Assembly: GCA_003164095.1 (NCBI GenBank) | Contig: PLRX01000090.1 | Location: 1-35,034 of the forward strand | Reading direction: 5' to 3' | Length of the DNA stretch: 35,034 bases | DNA from: Acidimicrobiaceae bacterium | Lineage (GTDB): Bacteria > Actinomycetota > Acidimicrobiia > Acidimicrobiales > RAAP-2 | Part shown: positions 16,676 through 25,348 of the stretch, piece after piece | Layout of the letters: each line of letters opens with the position of its first letter | Position numbering within the stretch: position 1 is the stretch's first letter | Translations under genes and position numbers: made by a program | Notes under the pieces: model-generated | What the model was told of the DNA's origin: nothing | The model's database searches: none | What the model saw: only the letters and a program-made list of their open reading frames with translations

Positions 16676-17252
16676 CGGAACCCCGGGAACTCTCAGGAGA
16701 CCCCCAGCAGGGGAGCATGGACGTCACTGGTGGCCTTCGTACCGTCGTTGTCGAGGGAGGTGGACGACGCCGACCGACCACGTCGTCCGAATCGACGCTG
16801 AAGCCAAGGTCAACGACGATCGACACGTGGTCGGCGCCTCCTAGCCGACTGCTGACTGCGGTCGGCTGAAGCCGTCCGCAGCCAGTGGCGCCGTCGGCCG
16901 GGGGCGGACCGTTCCGGACGATCTCGACGCCTGGGCCCCCGTACCCCCGACCGGGGAGACGTCCGCGACCAAGAGCAGTCGGAGCCGGTCAGGGAACCGG
17001 CGGACGTCCCCCTGGGGTCGGGGCCGCGGCCGGCAGTGGGGTCCGGCGGCGGGTCTGCGAGCTCGCGGGGTCCAGTCGGCCTACGACCAGGGGCCGGCCG
17101 GGCACCGTCATGGACTGGGGATCCCGTCGGACTCACACATGACGAACAACGAATACCGAGGGCCAGCGCTACCCGGATGGAGGCGCGGTCGTCTGCGACG
17201 TGCGTGCCCGCTGCCGACCGATGTGGTCGTTGCGTTCGACCGGGTCCCCGGC
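16676..17252. other. ~580-bp region without a recognisable gene
   Basis: Frames on both strands are short or of shadow-like composition, and no product is recognised. It contains an inverted repeat AGCCGAC (16843-16849) / GTCGGCT (16861-16867) with an 11-base loop, possibly a second terminator or a remnant. It separates the GT4 operon from an oppositely oriented methyltransferase gene, so it serves both 3' ends but is far longer than needed. Decayed coding sequence is possible. Confidence 0.5.
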
Positions 17253-17933
17253 TCAGATGCGACGCAGGATGCGCAACGAACCGCAGGCGCCGTCCTCGGC
17301 GAACTCGCCCGAGTCGAGAGCGGCTCGCCAGATCTCGTACGGCGGTCGACCGCCGTCTGCCGGATCGGGGAACACGTCGTGGATGGCCAGCCATCCGCCG
17401 CGGACGACGTGGGGTGCCCATCCGCGGTAGTCCGCCCAGGCGGGTTCGTCACCGTGGCCACCGTCGATGAAGCAGAACGTCAGTGGTGTGGTCCATCGCG
17501 AGCTCACCGTCGGCGAGTCGCCGACCAACCCGACCACCGATGACTCGAGGTCGGCGGTGATCATCGCCCTCCGCCAGTGGGGGAGGGTGTCGATCCGACC
17601 CGTGTCCGGGTCGACGAGCGAGCTGTCGTGGTGCTCCCAGCCGGCCTGGTTCTCCTCGGAACCGTGGTGGTGGTCGAGGCTGAACAGGACCGCGCCCGTC
17701 TCCTCGGCCGCCGCACCCACGTAGGTGGTGGACTTGCCGCACCAGGCGCCGATCTCGACGAAGGTGGCCTGGGGCGCCGAGGAACCTGCGCGCACGGCGG
17801 CCTGGAACAGCGCCTCGCCCTCGTCGTCGGGCATGAAGCCGGTGGTCGTCCGGGCGAGAGCGAAGAGGTGCTCCCGACGCTCCTCGACCGTCTGCTGGTC
17901 GGCAGCTGCGTGTGCCGTGCGGGTCGATTCCAT
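17253..17933 (-). CDS. Methyltransf_24-like class I SAM methyltransferase (226 aa)
   Basis: Rossmann-fold protein of the CmcI/Methyltransf_24 type. ATFVEIGAWCGKSTTYVGAAA is the SAM-binding first strand and loop; VLFSLDHHHGSEE is the acidic second motif; LTFCFIDGGHGDEPAWADYRGWAPHVVRGGWLAIHDVF is the characteristic DGxH segment that in relatives binds a metal near the active site. Start ATG 17933 has GGGAAGG seven bases upstream. A second, divergent member of the same fold is encoded at 19993-20835, with an AhpD-like gene and gene remnants between. Substrate unknown; relatives act on polysaccharides, antibiotics or other small molecules. Confidence 0.88.
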   Translation of the reverse strand: MESTRTAHAAADQQTVEERREHLFALARTTTGFMPDDEGEALFQAAVRAGSSAPQATFVEIGAWCGKSTTYVGAAAEETGAVLFSLDHHHGSEENQAGWEHHDSSLVDPDTGRIDTLPHWRRAMITADLESSVVGLVGDSPTVSSRWTTPLTFCFIDGGHGDEPAWADYRGWAPHVVRGGWLAIHDVFPDPADGGRPPYEIWRAALDSGEFAEDGACGSLRILRRI

Positions 17934-18071
17934 CCGTCAACCTTCCCACACCGGAGGCGGCCCCTCGGCAGCCGACACGCCCTGCTGTGCGTCTCTGACC
18001 AGGTGGTTGGGGGGGAAGCCTGTAGTTGCTGGAGCCGACGCGTCGACGTGCCCGTCCACCGGCCGCTGCGG

Positions 18072-18965
18072 TCAGTCGGGGGCGAGGCCGTAGACCAGGG
18101 AGCCATCCGGCTCCACGTCGTAGACCTCGATGCCGTCCTCGACGTGGGCGGCATCCGCACCTAGCGCAACGGCGACCTTGTTGAGGGCGTTACGGGTCAC
18201 GTCGAGGACCAGCTCGACCTGTTGGTCGGGTCGGGCCTCGGCCTGCAGGGCGGCCACGACGTCGGCCCCGATCCGGCCGGGCGTCCACAGCATGGCGTCA
18301 CAGAAGGCCAGGGATGCGCGAGCGAGCGCCGACAGGGAGCTGTCGGCGTAGTGGTCGACGGCGTCGAACTCCGCCTCGGTCGCACCGGCGCGCAGCGCGC
18401 TGCGGCTCCGCAGGGACCTGCAGAGGCGGCAGTCGTGCTGTCGGGCACCGCGCAGGCGCACGAGCTCGGACGTGACCGGGTCGAGGGCGTCGAGCGCCGG
18501 CACCACCCGCATCAGGCGGTCGAGGGCGCCCCAGATCCCGGCGGGAGCCGGCTCGACCTGTGGTGGCGGCCAGCCTCCCGGACCGAACAGGGCGACGAGC
18601 GCGGCCCGGGTGCGGGGCACCATGTCGACCACCCACAGGGACGCGACCAGCCCGCCGGCGAGCGGCCCGGTGGCGGCCAGGAAGTCGTCCCGCAGCGTCG
18701 GACTGATCGAGGCGACGTCGAGACAGCACTGCTCGGCGAAGGCAAGGACGGCCGACGAGTCACCTTTCCACCCGGCCCCGGCGGCACCATGGGGCGGCGT
18801 GAGGGGTTCGAGGCCGAGCAGATCGGCCGTCCTAGCGGCCGCGGTGGCCACGACCGCCGTGGTGCCGCTGGCGGACGCCTCGGCCCAGAGGGCGCCGATG
18901 ACGCTAGCGAGGGCGTCGGCACTGTCGGGCGCCACGTGGCGCAGGGTCGCGGCACCGGTGGTCAC
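18072..18965 (-). CDS. Carboxymuconolactone decarboxylase / AhpD-like protein (297 aa)
   Basis: The C-terminal half contains the AhpD/CMD core SELVRLRGARQHDCRLCRSLRS, a CxxC motif near residues 176-179 preceded by His, as in alkylhydroperoxidase-type thiol enzymes. The N-terminal half is an Ala-rich helical extension that may be a second, degenerate CMD repeat. Likely a cytosolic thiol-based peroxidase or hydroperoxide reductase, but family members vary widely. GTG codons at 18971 and 18965 are both possible; 18965 is preferred because TAGCGT (18973-18978, minus strand) then sits exactly 7 bases upstream, giving a leaderless mRNA. It is followed after ~140 bp by the methyltransferase gene in the same direction. 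Confidence 0.85.
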   Translation of the reverse strand: MTTGAATLRHVAPDSADALASVIGALWAEASASGTTAVVATAAARTADLLGLEPLTPPHGAAGAGWKGDSSAVLAFAEQCCLDVASISPTLRDDFLAATGPLAGGLVASLWVVDMVPRTRAALVALFGPGGWPPPQVEPAPAGIWGALDRLMRVVPALDALDPVTSELVRLRGARQHDCRLCRSLRSRSALRAGATEAEFDAVDHYADSSLSALARASLAFCDAMLWTPGRIGADVVAALQAEARPDQQVELVLDVTRNALNKVAVALGADAAHVEDGIEVYDVEPDGSLVYGLAPD

Positions 18966-19001
18966 GCCCACGACGCTACCGCCCTGTCGTCCTCGTCACC
19001 G

Positions 19002-19421
19002 GTGGGCGATCGTCACGATGCCATCCGACTTGTCATCGCGATCATCGATGTCTCCCCGTTCACCAATGACGCCAAGGTGCTCCTCGCCAGCGGAGGCGCG
19101 ATCCGGCCGGCCGACGTCATCGCCTTCGGACTCTGGTTCTGGGCACTTGACCGGGGTGGGCCAGCAGCGCGGGCTACATGCGCCGCCAGACCCCCTGCAT
19201 TCGTCTTCCCGGAGATGAAGAGCGGGGGGCACGTGGCACCCGACTGGAGTCCTCAGTTCGTGGACTACTTCCACTTCGCCTTTGCCACCGCCACTGCGTT
19301 CGGTCCGACCGACGTGTCAGCCACCAGACCCTGGACGAAGCTGATGATGATGTCCGAGGAGGCGATCTCACTTGTCGTCGCTCGCTTGGTGGTGGCCCGG
19401 GCGGTCAACATCCTCAAGTGA
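19002..19421 (+). pseudogene. 5'-truncated remnant of an actinobacterial integral membrane protein (DUF1345-like)
   Basis: This frame encodes a coherent C-terminal region: VIAFGLWFWALDRGGPAA, PPAFVFPEM, FVDYFHFAFATATAFGPTDV, KLMMMSEEAISLVVARLVVARAVNIL. I recognise this as the end of a widespread ~220-residue membrane protein of unknown function. The N-terminal ~90 residues, with the first membrane helices, are absent. The only upstream start is a GTG at 19002 without Shine-Dalgarno or -10 box, and the first residues are not helix-like. A decayed gene is more likely than a short functional one; it could still be translated as a 139-residue protein. Confidence 0.6.
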
Positions 19422-19635
19422 CCGCAGCTGAACCCGCCACCACGGACCGAGAGGATGCCCTGTGGGGGTCCGACTGCATGGTGCCCGAGTGGCGCACGGC
19501 GATGTCGCAATGAAGGTACAGGTCCTTTGACGGTGTCGGTAGACCACGCACGGTGAAGTTGACCTGCTCGGCAGGGATGCCCTGGTCGGAGATCTGCGGG
19601 ATGTACGGCTCAAGTGTCGCCGTGACGGAAGTCAC
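19414..19635 (-). pseudogene. Possible remnant of an exported protein (73 codons)
   Basis: The translated stretch (EPYIPQISDQGIPAEQVNF, LPTPSKDLYLHCDIAVRHSG) has balanced, protein-like composition, unlike nearby shadow frames, and resembles the beta-rich part of a secreted protein. Upstream there is an in-frame stop after only about ten more codons; no signal peptide, Shine-Dalgarno or -10 box is present. Its 3' end overlaps the end of the membrane-protein remnant on the other strand. Read as a fragment; a genuine small gene starting with GTG at 19635 cannot be excluded. Confidence 0.35.
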
Positions 19636-19992
19636 CTGCCCCGTCAGCGCCGCAACCGAGCGCCGCTATCCCACTGATCACTGAGACCGGCACTGCGTAC
19701 CACGGCGCCATCGCACTTCGATGATAACTGGAACGACCCTGCTGGAGGAGGTGGGCCCGCTTCAGATTCTGGTGCGAGATTCTGGGCGACGCACGCGCGT
19801 AGACGTCGAGGCCCGGCGGCGTCCCAGCATCGCATCGTGCCCACGCAAGCCCGGCCTTCGACCGCTCGCCGAGCGGATCAGCCTCGGAAACGGTCAGCTG
19901 CGGAGCCCGGTGATCTAGGCGTCTGGTGACCGCGGAGGGCGACCGCCTCGTTGGTCCGGGACGATTCCCGGATGGCTGCTAGCGTGCGCCCG
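19636..19992. other. ~357-bp region without a gene; promoter of the next methyltransferase at its end
   Basis: No protein-like frame is recognised. The last bases carry TAGCGT (19980-19985), seven bases before the ATG at 19993. Together with the two remnants upstream, this makes 18966-19992 mostly non-functional sequence, unusual in this otherwise compact window. Confidence 0.5.
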
Positions 19993-20835
19993 ATGCTTCA
20001 GCAAGTGATCGATCACGGAGCGCGCAGCCTCCAACTCCTGTTCACCGGGAACAGTCCGACATTCGAGCGCGACAACCATCGGCGTGCGCTTGCGGGCGAA
20101 CCTAGGATTCTGGCCCGCCGTCCGTTGCCCAGCTCTCAATGGAAGCACTCGCCTCGGAGGATCAATACGTTGGCGGTCGGGGCCAGTGCTCGTGACTACC
20201 TTGAGATCGGAGTTGCCCGGGGGTTCACCCTGCAGAACGTCCGCGTGAACGCTCGCGTTGGTGTGGACCCGTCCCCGCGATTCAACGTCGCGAGGCTGCC
20301 CCACGCCGTCACCTTCCACGCCGTCACCTCCGACGCCTACTTCGCGTCGCTCGCACCGAGTGTCACCTTCGATCTCGCCTTCGTGGACGGCCTACATACC
20401 TTCGAGCAGACCTGGACCGACCTGGTCAATGTGTTCGCCCACATGCCGGTCGGAGCCGTATTGATCGACGACACCGTCCCCACCGATGAGGTCGCTGCTC
20501 TTCGCGACCAGGATGAGTGCCTGGACCGCCGTCGGGCGGTCGGGTCGACTGACCGACGATGGATGGGCGACGTGTGGAAGGTCGTCGTGTGCCTCGAGCG
20601 CTACGTGCCAGAGCTCGAGTTCCGCACCATCATCGGAAGTGGCAACGAACAGACACTTGTGTGGCGGCGGCAGCCTGGTACACCGGTCTCGACAGTGACG
20701 CCTCAGGAGCTCGCATCCGTCGCCTCGCTTGGGTACACGGAAGTCATGGGTGCTGGTGTCCCGGCGGCGTTCCGCCCCACCACCGAGGCCGAGGCGATCC
20801 GAGAGTGCCTCTCCGTGGTCACCCGTCGCCCCTGA
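19993..20835 (+). CDS. Methyltransf_24-like SAM methyltransferase family protein (280 aa)
   Basis: ARDYLEIGVARGFTLQNV is the first SAM-binding strand and loop; RVGVDPSPRFNV follows; VTFDLAFVDGLHTFEQTWTDLVNVFAHMPVGAVLIDDTVP is the DGxH segment of Methyltransf_24 proteins. The C-terminus adds ~100 residues including WMGDVWKVVVCLERYVPELEFRTI, common in the branch that modifies glycans. The ATG at 19993 is chosen over 19951 (TTG) and 19972 (ATG) because TAGCGT lies exactly 7 bases upstream; no Shine-Dalgarno is present for any of them. Codon use looks less GC-biased than the housekeeping genes, and it adjoins decayed sequence, so acquisition by transfer is possible. Acceptor unknown. Confidence 0.85.
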   Translation: MLQQVIDHGARSLQLLFTGNSPTFERDNHRRALAGEPRILARRPLPSSQWKHSPRRINTLAVGASARDYLEIGVARGFTLQNVRVNARVGVDPSPRFNVARLPHAVTFHAVTSDAYFASLAPSVTFDLAFVDGLHTFEQTWTDLVNVFAHMPVGAVLIDDTVPTDEVAALRDQDECLDRRRAVGSTDRRWMGDVWKVVVCLERYVPELEFRTIIGSGNEQTLVWRRQPGTPVSTVTPQELASVASLGYTEVMGAGVPAAFRPTTEAEAIRECLSVVTRRP

Positions 20836-21024
20836 GGTCCCGTTCTTGCGTTCTCCGGCTCCGGTCGGAAGTCTTGACGGAAGCTACGTGAACTGCTCCG
20901 CCAGGGCGCTTCCGTGGGTCTCCTCCGACTGGTGGCTGTGAGTGACCGAGACGCCGGAGCGGCTGCGACATCCCGCTCGGCCCGTCGGCGACGACGGCGT
21001 CCGTGAGCGGCAGCATTATCATGG

Positions 21025-21612
21025 TCAGCCCCGGACGAGGGTGACCAGGGTGTAGACGGCGAACCCGGCCAGGAGGACGCCGCCGGCCTTGCGGATGACC
21101 TTCAGAGGCAGGATCCGCAGGAGTGCGCGGCCGCCGAAGGCGCCGAGTGCGGCGACCGTGGCGAGTGCGGCGAACGCCCCGATGAAGACGGACAGCGGCT
21201 GGTGGTATTTGGCGGCGAGGTTGGCCGTGAGGATCTGGGTAAGGTCGCCGAACTCGCCGACGAAGATCACCACGAACGCGGTGGCGATGGGCTTGAGGCC
21301 GGCCGGCGCCTCCTCTGCCTCCTCCTCACCCTCCTCCTCCTCCTCCTCCTCGGAGACGAAGAGCAGGTAGGCGGCCCCCCCGGCGAAGAGCAGTGCGGTG
21401 ACGGCCTCGACCCAGCGGTGGGGGAGCAGGGCCAGGAGTCGGCCGGCCAGCACGGCGATGCCGGCGTGGATGGCGAACGCGGTCGTCGCCCCGATCCAGA
21501 CCAGGACCGGCCGGTAGCGGCTGCCCATGATCAATGTCGCGATCATGGTCTTGTCCGGCAGCTCCGCCACGAAGATGAGGGCGAAGACGCCGAGGATCAG
21601 GCCGATCTGCAC
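21025..21612 (-). CDS. GDT1/TMEM165 (UPF0016)-family cation transporter (195 aa)
   Basis: Inner-membrane protein of two pseudo-symmetric halves, each with the family signature in a membrane helix: E17-L-P-D-K-T22 and, near residue 118, EFGDLTQ. Bacterial relatives export Mn2+ or other divalent cations. The second signature has Leu where most members have Lys (GDKT/S). Between the halves lies an acidic loop with a near-continuous Glu run, plausibly a cation-binding segment. GTG at 21612 is preceded by TAACCT (21619-21624, minus strand) six bases away, so a leaderless transcript is likely. With the Nramp and MgtE-N genes, this is the third divalent-cation gene in the window, though ~8 kb away. 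Convergent with the upstream methyltransferase gene. Confidence 0.92.
   Translation of the reverse strand: MQIGLILGVFALIFVAELPDKTMIATLIMGSRYRPVLVWIGATTAFAIHAGIAVLAGRLLALLPHRWVEAVTALLFAGGAAYLLFVSEEEEEEEGEEEAEEAPAGLKPIATAFVVIFVGEFGDLTQILTANLAAKYHQPLSVFIGAFAALATVAALGAFGGRALLRILPLKVIRKAGGVLLAGFAVYTLVTLVRG
21330..21350. repeat. (CCT)n trinucleotide run encoding a poly-Glu loop
   Basis: Seven consecutive CCT-type triplets (GAG codons on the minus strand), flanked by further interrupted CTC/CCT triplets from about 21308. It encodes the acidic loop of the GDT1-family protein. In-frame length change by slippage would alter loop length without a frameshift. Confidence 0.85.
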
Positions 21613-21665
21613 CGGCTCAGGTTAGAGACTCGCCGGGAACCCGGTCGACGGGTCCCCAGGGACGG

Positions 21666-24245
21666 TCAGGCGTCGAGACCGAGCACCTCGGTGAGGGTGG
21701 CGGCGAGGCCGACGCCCTCGCGCTGTCCGAATGCCACGCTCATGGCCAGGCGTTCGAGGATCTGGTCCACCGTGCGCCCGCCCGCCGCCAGCGGGTGGGC
21801 CCTCACGAAGGCGGTGATGTTGGCTGCCAACTCGGGTGGCGAGCACAGGGCGCGGATGCCGTCGAGCATGCGGGGCAGTGTGTTCGAGGGGAACTTCTTC
21901 GGGAACTCGTCCCACGCCGCCACGATCCGCTCCCACGTGGCCGGTCCGGTCTCCCGGTTGGCCAGGAGGAGGCGGATGAGGAACGGGGCGTCCTGGCTGC
22001 GGACCTCGGTCATGGCCAAGTCGAACGTGCGGGCTGCCAGGTCGGCGGCACCGAAACTGGCGAGCGCATCGAGGTACCGGTTCTCCTCCTGGGGCGTGGC
22101 CGCCGCGCGGTAGGTGGCGAGGCACGCCTCGTACTCGTCGACGGCGCCATCGGCCGCCACGATGTCGAGCACCGCCGAGGCCGTGTCGCCGTGGAGGCGC
22201 GTGGTCGCCCGGGCGGCGAACCGGGCTGCAGCCTCGGCCCGCACCGCGGGGTCGGCGCCGATGGTGCCGAGGGTGCGCAGCACGGCCGACCGCAGCGACG
22301 GGGTGCGCTCGTCGTCGGACGGCGACGGGTCCCAGCCGAGGCGCTCCGCCAAGGGGCCGAGCAGCGTCCGCACGCCCTCCGCCAGGACCGGCCGACCCTC
22401 GTCGGGCACGATCCTGTCGAACAGCCCGATGGCGCCGACCACGACCGACCACACGCTGGGGTCGCCCTCATCGGCGTCGGCCAGTGCCTTGGCCAGGCGC
22501 AGCAGATCGGCGACCCGGGCGTGCCCGGCCAGGGTGGCCGCCCAGGTGTCCGACACCAGGTTGTAGCGCTCGAGGGGCGCGAGGTCGCCGAGGCGCCCAG
22601 CGAGATGGGCCACCCGCTCGGGCGAGTAGGCGACCCGGTAGTAGCCGGAGCCGCCGGCGTTGGCCACCAGGTCGCCGGAGCCGCCCATCTCCTGGGTGGC
22701 CGCCGTCATCAGGACCGCGTCGTTCCATTCGGTACCCGAATCGAGCGCCCGGTGGAGCACGGGAACCTGCCAGCGGGAGCCGATGGCCCCGCCCGGGGCG
22801 CCGGAGTAGCAGAAGGGCTGCTGGGCCAACGACCCGTCCTGCTCGACCGTGACGAGCGGGTAGCCGCCCTGGTTGATCCACGTGTCCATGATCCGGGCGA
22901 CGGGCCGTCCGCTCGAGCGCTCGAGAGCGTCCCACAGGTCCCGTGTCTCGGTGTTGCCGTACGAGTGGGCGACCAGGTAGTCGTGGATGCCCTCGCGGAA
23001 GACGTCCGGACCGATGAACTGCTCGAGCATGCGCAGGACGCTGCCGCCCTTCTGGTAGGTCAGGACGTCGAACATGCCCTCGGCCTCCTCGGGCCGTCCC
23101 ACCGGGAACTCGACCGGGCGGGTGGCGTGCAGCCCGTCGACGGCCATGGCCGCCTCGCGCTCGACGCCGAAGCTCACCCAGCGCTGCCACTCGGGGCGGA
23201 AGGCGTCCACCGCCAGGACCTCCATGAACGTGGCGAAGGCCTCGTTCAGCCAGATGCCGTTCCACCACTTCATGGTGACGAGGTCGCCGAACCACATGTG
23301 GGCCATCTCGTGGCACACCACGTCGGCAATCCGCTCGAGCTCGACGCGGGCGGCGGTGGCCGGGTCGACCAGCAGTGCGGACTCGCGGTAGGTGATGCAG
23401 CCGAGGTTCTCCATGGCCCCGGCTGCGAAGTCGGGGATGGCCACCATGTCGACCTTGTCGCCAGGGTACGGGATGCCGAAGTACTCGCTGAAGAACCGCA
23501 GTGCGTGGGCCCCGACCTCGAGGGCGAACTCGGTGAGGTGCCCCTTGCCCAGCGGATGCACCACCCGCAGGGGCACGCCGTCGACGTCCACCGCCTCGGT
23601 GTGCCCGAGGGGCCCGACCACGAAGGCGACGAGGTAGGTGGACATGACCATCGTGGGGCCGAAGTGGACCCGCTTGCGGCCACCCGGCTCGGGTGTCTCC
23701 TCGATGATGGGGCTGTTCGAGTAGGCGGCGAGGTGGTCGTCCACCACCAGGGTGATATCGAAGGTGGCCTTGAACTCGGGCTCGTCGAAGCACGGGAAGG
23801 CCCGGCGCGCGTCGGTCGACTCCATCTGGGTGGTCGCGATCACGCGCTCGACGCCGGCCTCGTCGGTGAACGTGGAGCGGTAGAAGCCGCGCAGCTTGTC
23901 GTTGAGGATCCCGGTGAAGGCCAGCCGCAGCGTGGCGGCGCCGGGTGCGAGGCCCGGGGCGAAGGTGAGCAGCGCCCGCTCCTCGGCGGTGTCGAGGGAG
24001 ACCGAGGCGGCGGGCAGTGCGCCGGCACCGGCCGGCACGACCTCGGCCGAGGTGATCTCGAGCTCGGCGGCGTTGAGCACCACCTCGTCGGTGGCAGTGT
24101 CGACGGTCACGTCGATCTCCACCTCACCGGTGAAGGTGGCGGCACCGAGGTCCGGCGTCAGGGTCAGCCGGTAGGCGTGCGGGAGGACCGTGGTCGGCAG
24201 GCGGTAGGCGGATGCGTCGGTGGTCCCTGGAGTCGAAGTGCGCAT
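21666..24245 (-). CDS. pepN: Aminopeptidase N, M1 zinc metallopeptidase (859 aa)
   Basis: Removes N-terminal residues from peptides in the cytoplasm. The M1 signatures are intact: GAMEN at 276-280 and the zinc site H312-E-M-A-H316 with the third ligand E335 in LNEAF (HEXXH-X18-E). The N-terminal beta saddle (ANSFDEP-like RRAFPCFDEPEFKATFDI), catalytic domain and long helical ERAP1-like C-terminal domain are complete; the length is normal for actinobacterial PepN. No signal peptide. The start at 24245 (MRTSTPG) is supported by TAGCCT (24253-24258, minus strand) exactly 7 bases upstream. It is divergent from a PfkB kinase whose start codon is only 23 bp away, the two promoters overlapping. Downstream, after ~50 bp, lies the GDT1-family gene in the same direction with its own -10 box. 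Confidence 0.96.
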   Translation of the reverse strand: MRTSTPGTTDASAYRLPTTVLPHAYRLTLTPDLGAATFTGEVEIDVTVDTATDEVVLNAAELEITSAEVVPAGAGALPAASVSLDTAEERALLTFAPGLAPGAATLRLAFTGILNDKLRGFYRSTFTDEAGVERVIATTQMESTDARRAFPCFDEPEFKATFDITLVVDDHLAAYSNSPIIEETPEPGGRKRVHFGPTMVMSTYLVAFVVGPLGHTEAVDVDGVPLRVVHPLGKGHLTEFALEVGAHALRFFSEYFGIPYPGDKVDMVAIPDFAAGAMENLGCITYRESALLVDPATAARVELERIADVVCHEMAHMWFGDLVTMKWWNGIWLNEAFATFMEVLAVDAFRPEWQRWVSFGVEREAAMAVDGLHATRPVEFPVGRPEEAEGMFDVLTYQKGGSVLRMLEQFIGPDVFREGIHDYLVAHSYGNTETRDLWDALERSSGRPVARIMDTWINQGGYPLVTVEQDGSLAQQPFCYSGAPGGAIGSRWQVPVLHRALDSGTEWNDAVLMTAATQEMGGSGDLVANAGGSGYYRVAYSPERVAHLAGRLGDLAPLERYNLVSDTWAATLAGHARVADLLRLAKALADADEGDPSVWSVVVGAIGLFDRIVPDEGRPVLAEGVRTLLGPLAERLGWDPSPSDDERTPSLRSAVLRTLGTIGADPAVRAEAAARFAARATTRLHGDTASAVLDIVAADGAVDEYEACLATYRAAATPQEENRYLDALASFGAADLAARTFDLAMTEVRSQDAPFLIRLLLANRETGPATWERIVAAWDEFPKKFPSNTLPRMLDGIRALCSPPELAANITAFVRAHPLAAGGRTVDQILERLAMSVAFGQREGVGLAATLTEVLGLDA

Positions 24246-24252
24246 GCTGGGC

Positions 24253-24262
24253 AGGCTACCGT
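24253..24262. promoter_or_regulatory. Overlapping divergent leaderless promoters of pepN and the PfkB kinase
   Basis: The 10-mer AGGCTACCGT contains TAGCCT on the minus strand (7 bases before the pepN ATG) and TACCGT on the plus strand (6 bases before the kinase GTG); the two hexamers share the central TA. An identical 10-mer stands between the gene pair at 26049/26076. Confidence 0.6.
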
Positions 24263-24268
24263 CGCACC

Positions 24269-25348
24269 GTGCCCTCCGACCCCGGTTCCGAGTTGAATTC
24301 GCCATCGACCGCAGACGACGTCCCGGCGGACGCCGCCGCGTCCCGGACCACCCGTCTGGACGTGGTCTGCGTGGGAAACGCGCTGGTCGACGTCCTGGCG
24401 TCGGCGACCGATGAGCTCCTGACCGAGCTCGATCTGGTCAAGGGCACGATGGCTCTGGTCGACCACGTGCGGGCAGCCGCCATCTACGACCGGATGGGAG
24501 CCACCACCGAGGCCTCGGGCGGTTCGGCGGCCAACACGGCGGCCGGCGTGGCCGCGCTCGGCGGCAGGGCCGCCTTCCTCGGTCGTGTGGCCGACGACGG
24601 GCTGGGTCGGGCCTTCACCCATGACATCCGATCCATCGGCGTCGCCTTCGACCCGACGCCCACCCCTGCGGTGCCCGGCGAGGTCGTGAGCGGCCACTGC
24701 CTCGTGCTCGTCACCGAGGACGCCGAGCGGACGATGGCCACCCACCTCGGCGTGGCGTCGGAATTCGGCGCCGTCGACCTCCACGACGGGCACCTGGCCT
24801 CGACGCAGGTCATCTACCTCGAGGGCTATCTGTGGGAGCAGCCGACGGCCAAGGTGGCCATGCGCGACGCCATCGAGGTGGCCCACCGCAACGACGCCTC
24901 GGTGGCGTTGACGGTGTCCGACCCGTTCTGCGTGCAGCATCACCGGGCCGAATTCCTCGAACTCCTCGACAGTGACCTCGAGCTCCTGTTCGCCAACGAG
25001 GAGGAGGCGATGATGCTGTTCGGGACGTCGTCCTTCGATGCCGCCGTCGACGCCGTCGCCGAGACCGGCGTGCTGGCCGTCCTGACCCGCGGCGCCCACG
25101 GCTCGGTGGTCGTGACCGCGTCGGGCCCCGTCGAGGTACCGGCGGCCCCGGTCGGCCAGGTGGTCGACACCACCGGGGCGGGCGACCTCTTCGCCGCGGG
25201 CTTCCTCTACGGCATCACCAACGGGCTGCGTCCCGAGGATGCCGCCCGCCTCGGCGGGGTGTGTGCGGCCGAGGTGATCAGCCACGTAGGCGCCCGGCCC
25301 AGGGGCGACCTGCGGGCGCTCGCCGTCGAGGCCGGCCTCTTCGGCTGA
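24269..25348 (+). CDS. PfkB-family carbohydrate/nucleoside kinase (359 aa)
   Basis: ATP-dependent kinase of the ribokinase/adenosine kinase family; cytosolic. The first PfkB signature region reads GGSAANTAAGVAALGGRAAFLGRV; the second is D300-TTGAGD306-LFAAGFLYG with the anion-hole glycines and catalytic base D306. The N-terminal part (VVCVGNALVDVLASATD...) and overall pattern are closest to adenosine/sugar kinases, but the substrate is not certain. An N-terminal tail of ~28 residues precedes the fold. GTG at 24269 is chosen because TACCGT ends six bases upstream and no Shine-Dalgarno is visible. Divergent from pepN. Convergent with the unknown gene at 25453, the two 3' ends sharing a structured 100-bp gap. 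Confidence 0.92.
   Translation: MPSDPGSELNSPSTADDVPADAAASRTTRLDVVCVGNALVDVLASATDELLTELDLVKGTMALVDHVRAAAIYDRMGATTEASGGSAANTAAGVAALGGRAAFLGRVADDGLGRAFTHDIRSIGVAFDPTPTPAVPGEVVSGHCLVLVTEDAERTMATHLGVASEFGAVDLHDGHLASTQVIYLEGYLWEQPTAKVAMRDAIEVAHRNDASVALTVSDPFCVQHHRAEFLELLDSDLELLFANEEEAMMLFGTSSFDAAVDAVAETGVLAVLTRGAHGSVVVTASGPVEVPAAPVGQVVDTTGAGDLFAAGFLYGITNGLRPEDAARLGGVCAAEVISHVGARPRGDLRALAVEAGLFG

Noticed and set aside
19644-19918. Short frames on both strands between the remnants and the second methyltransferase
   Set aside because: No recognisable motif, start signal or balanced composition.
21795-24296. 833-codon open frame on the plus strand opposite pepN
   Set aside because: Shadow of pepN: His/Gly/Arg-rich, no start context, while the minus strand carries intact M1 motifs.
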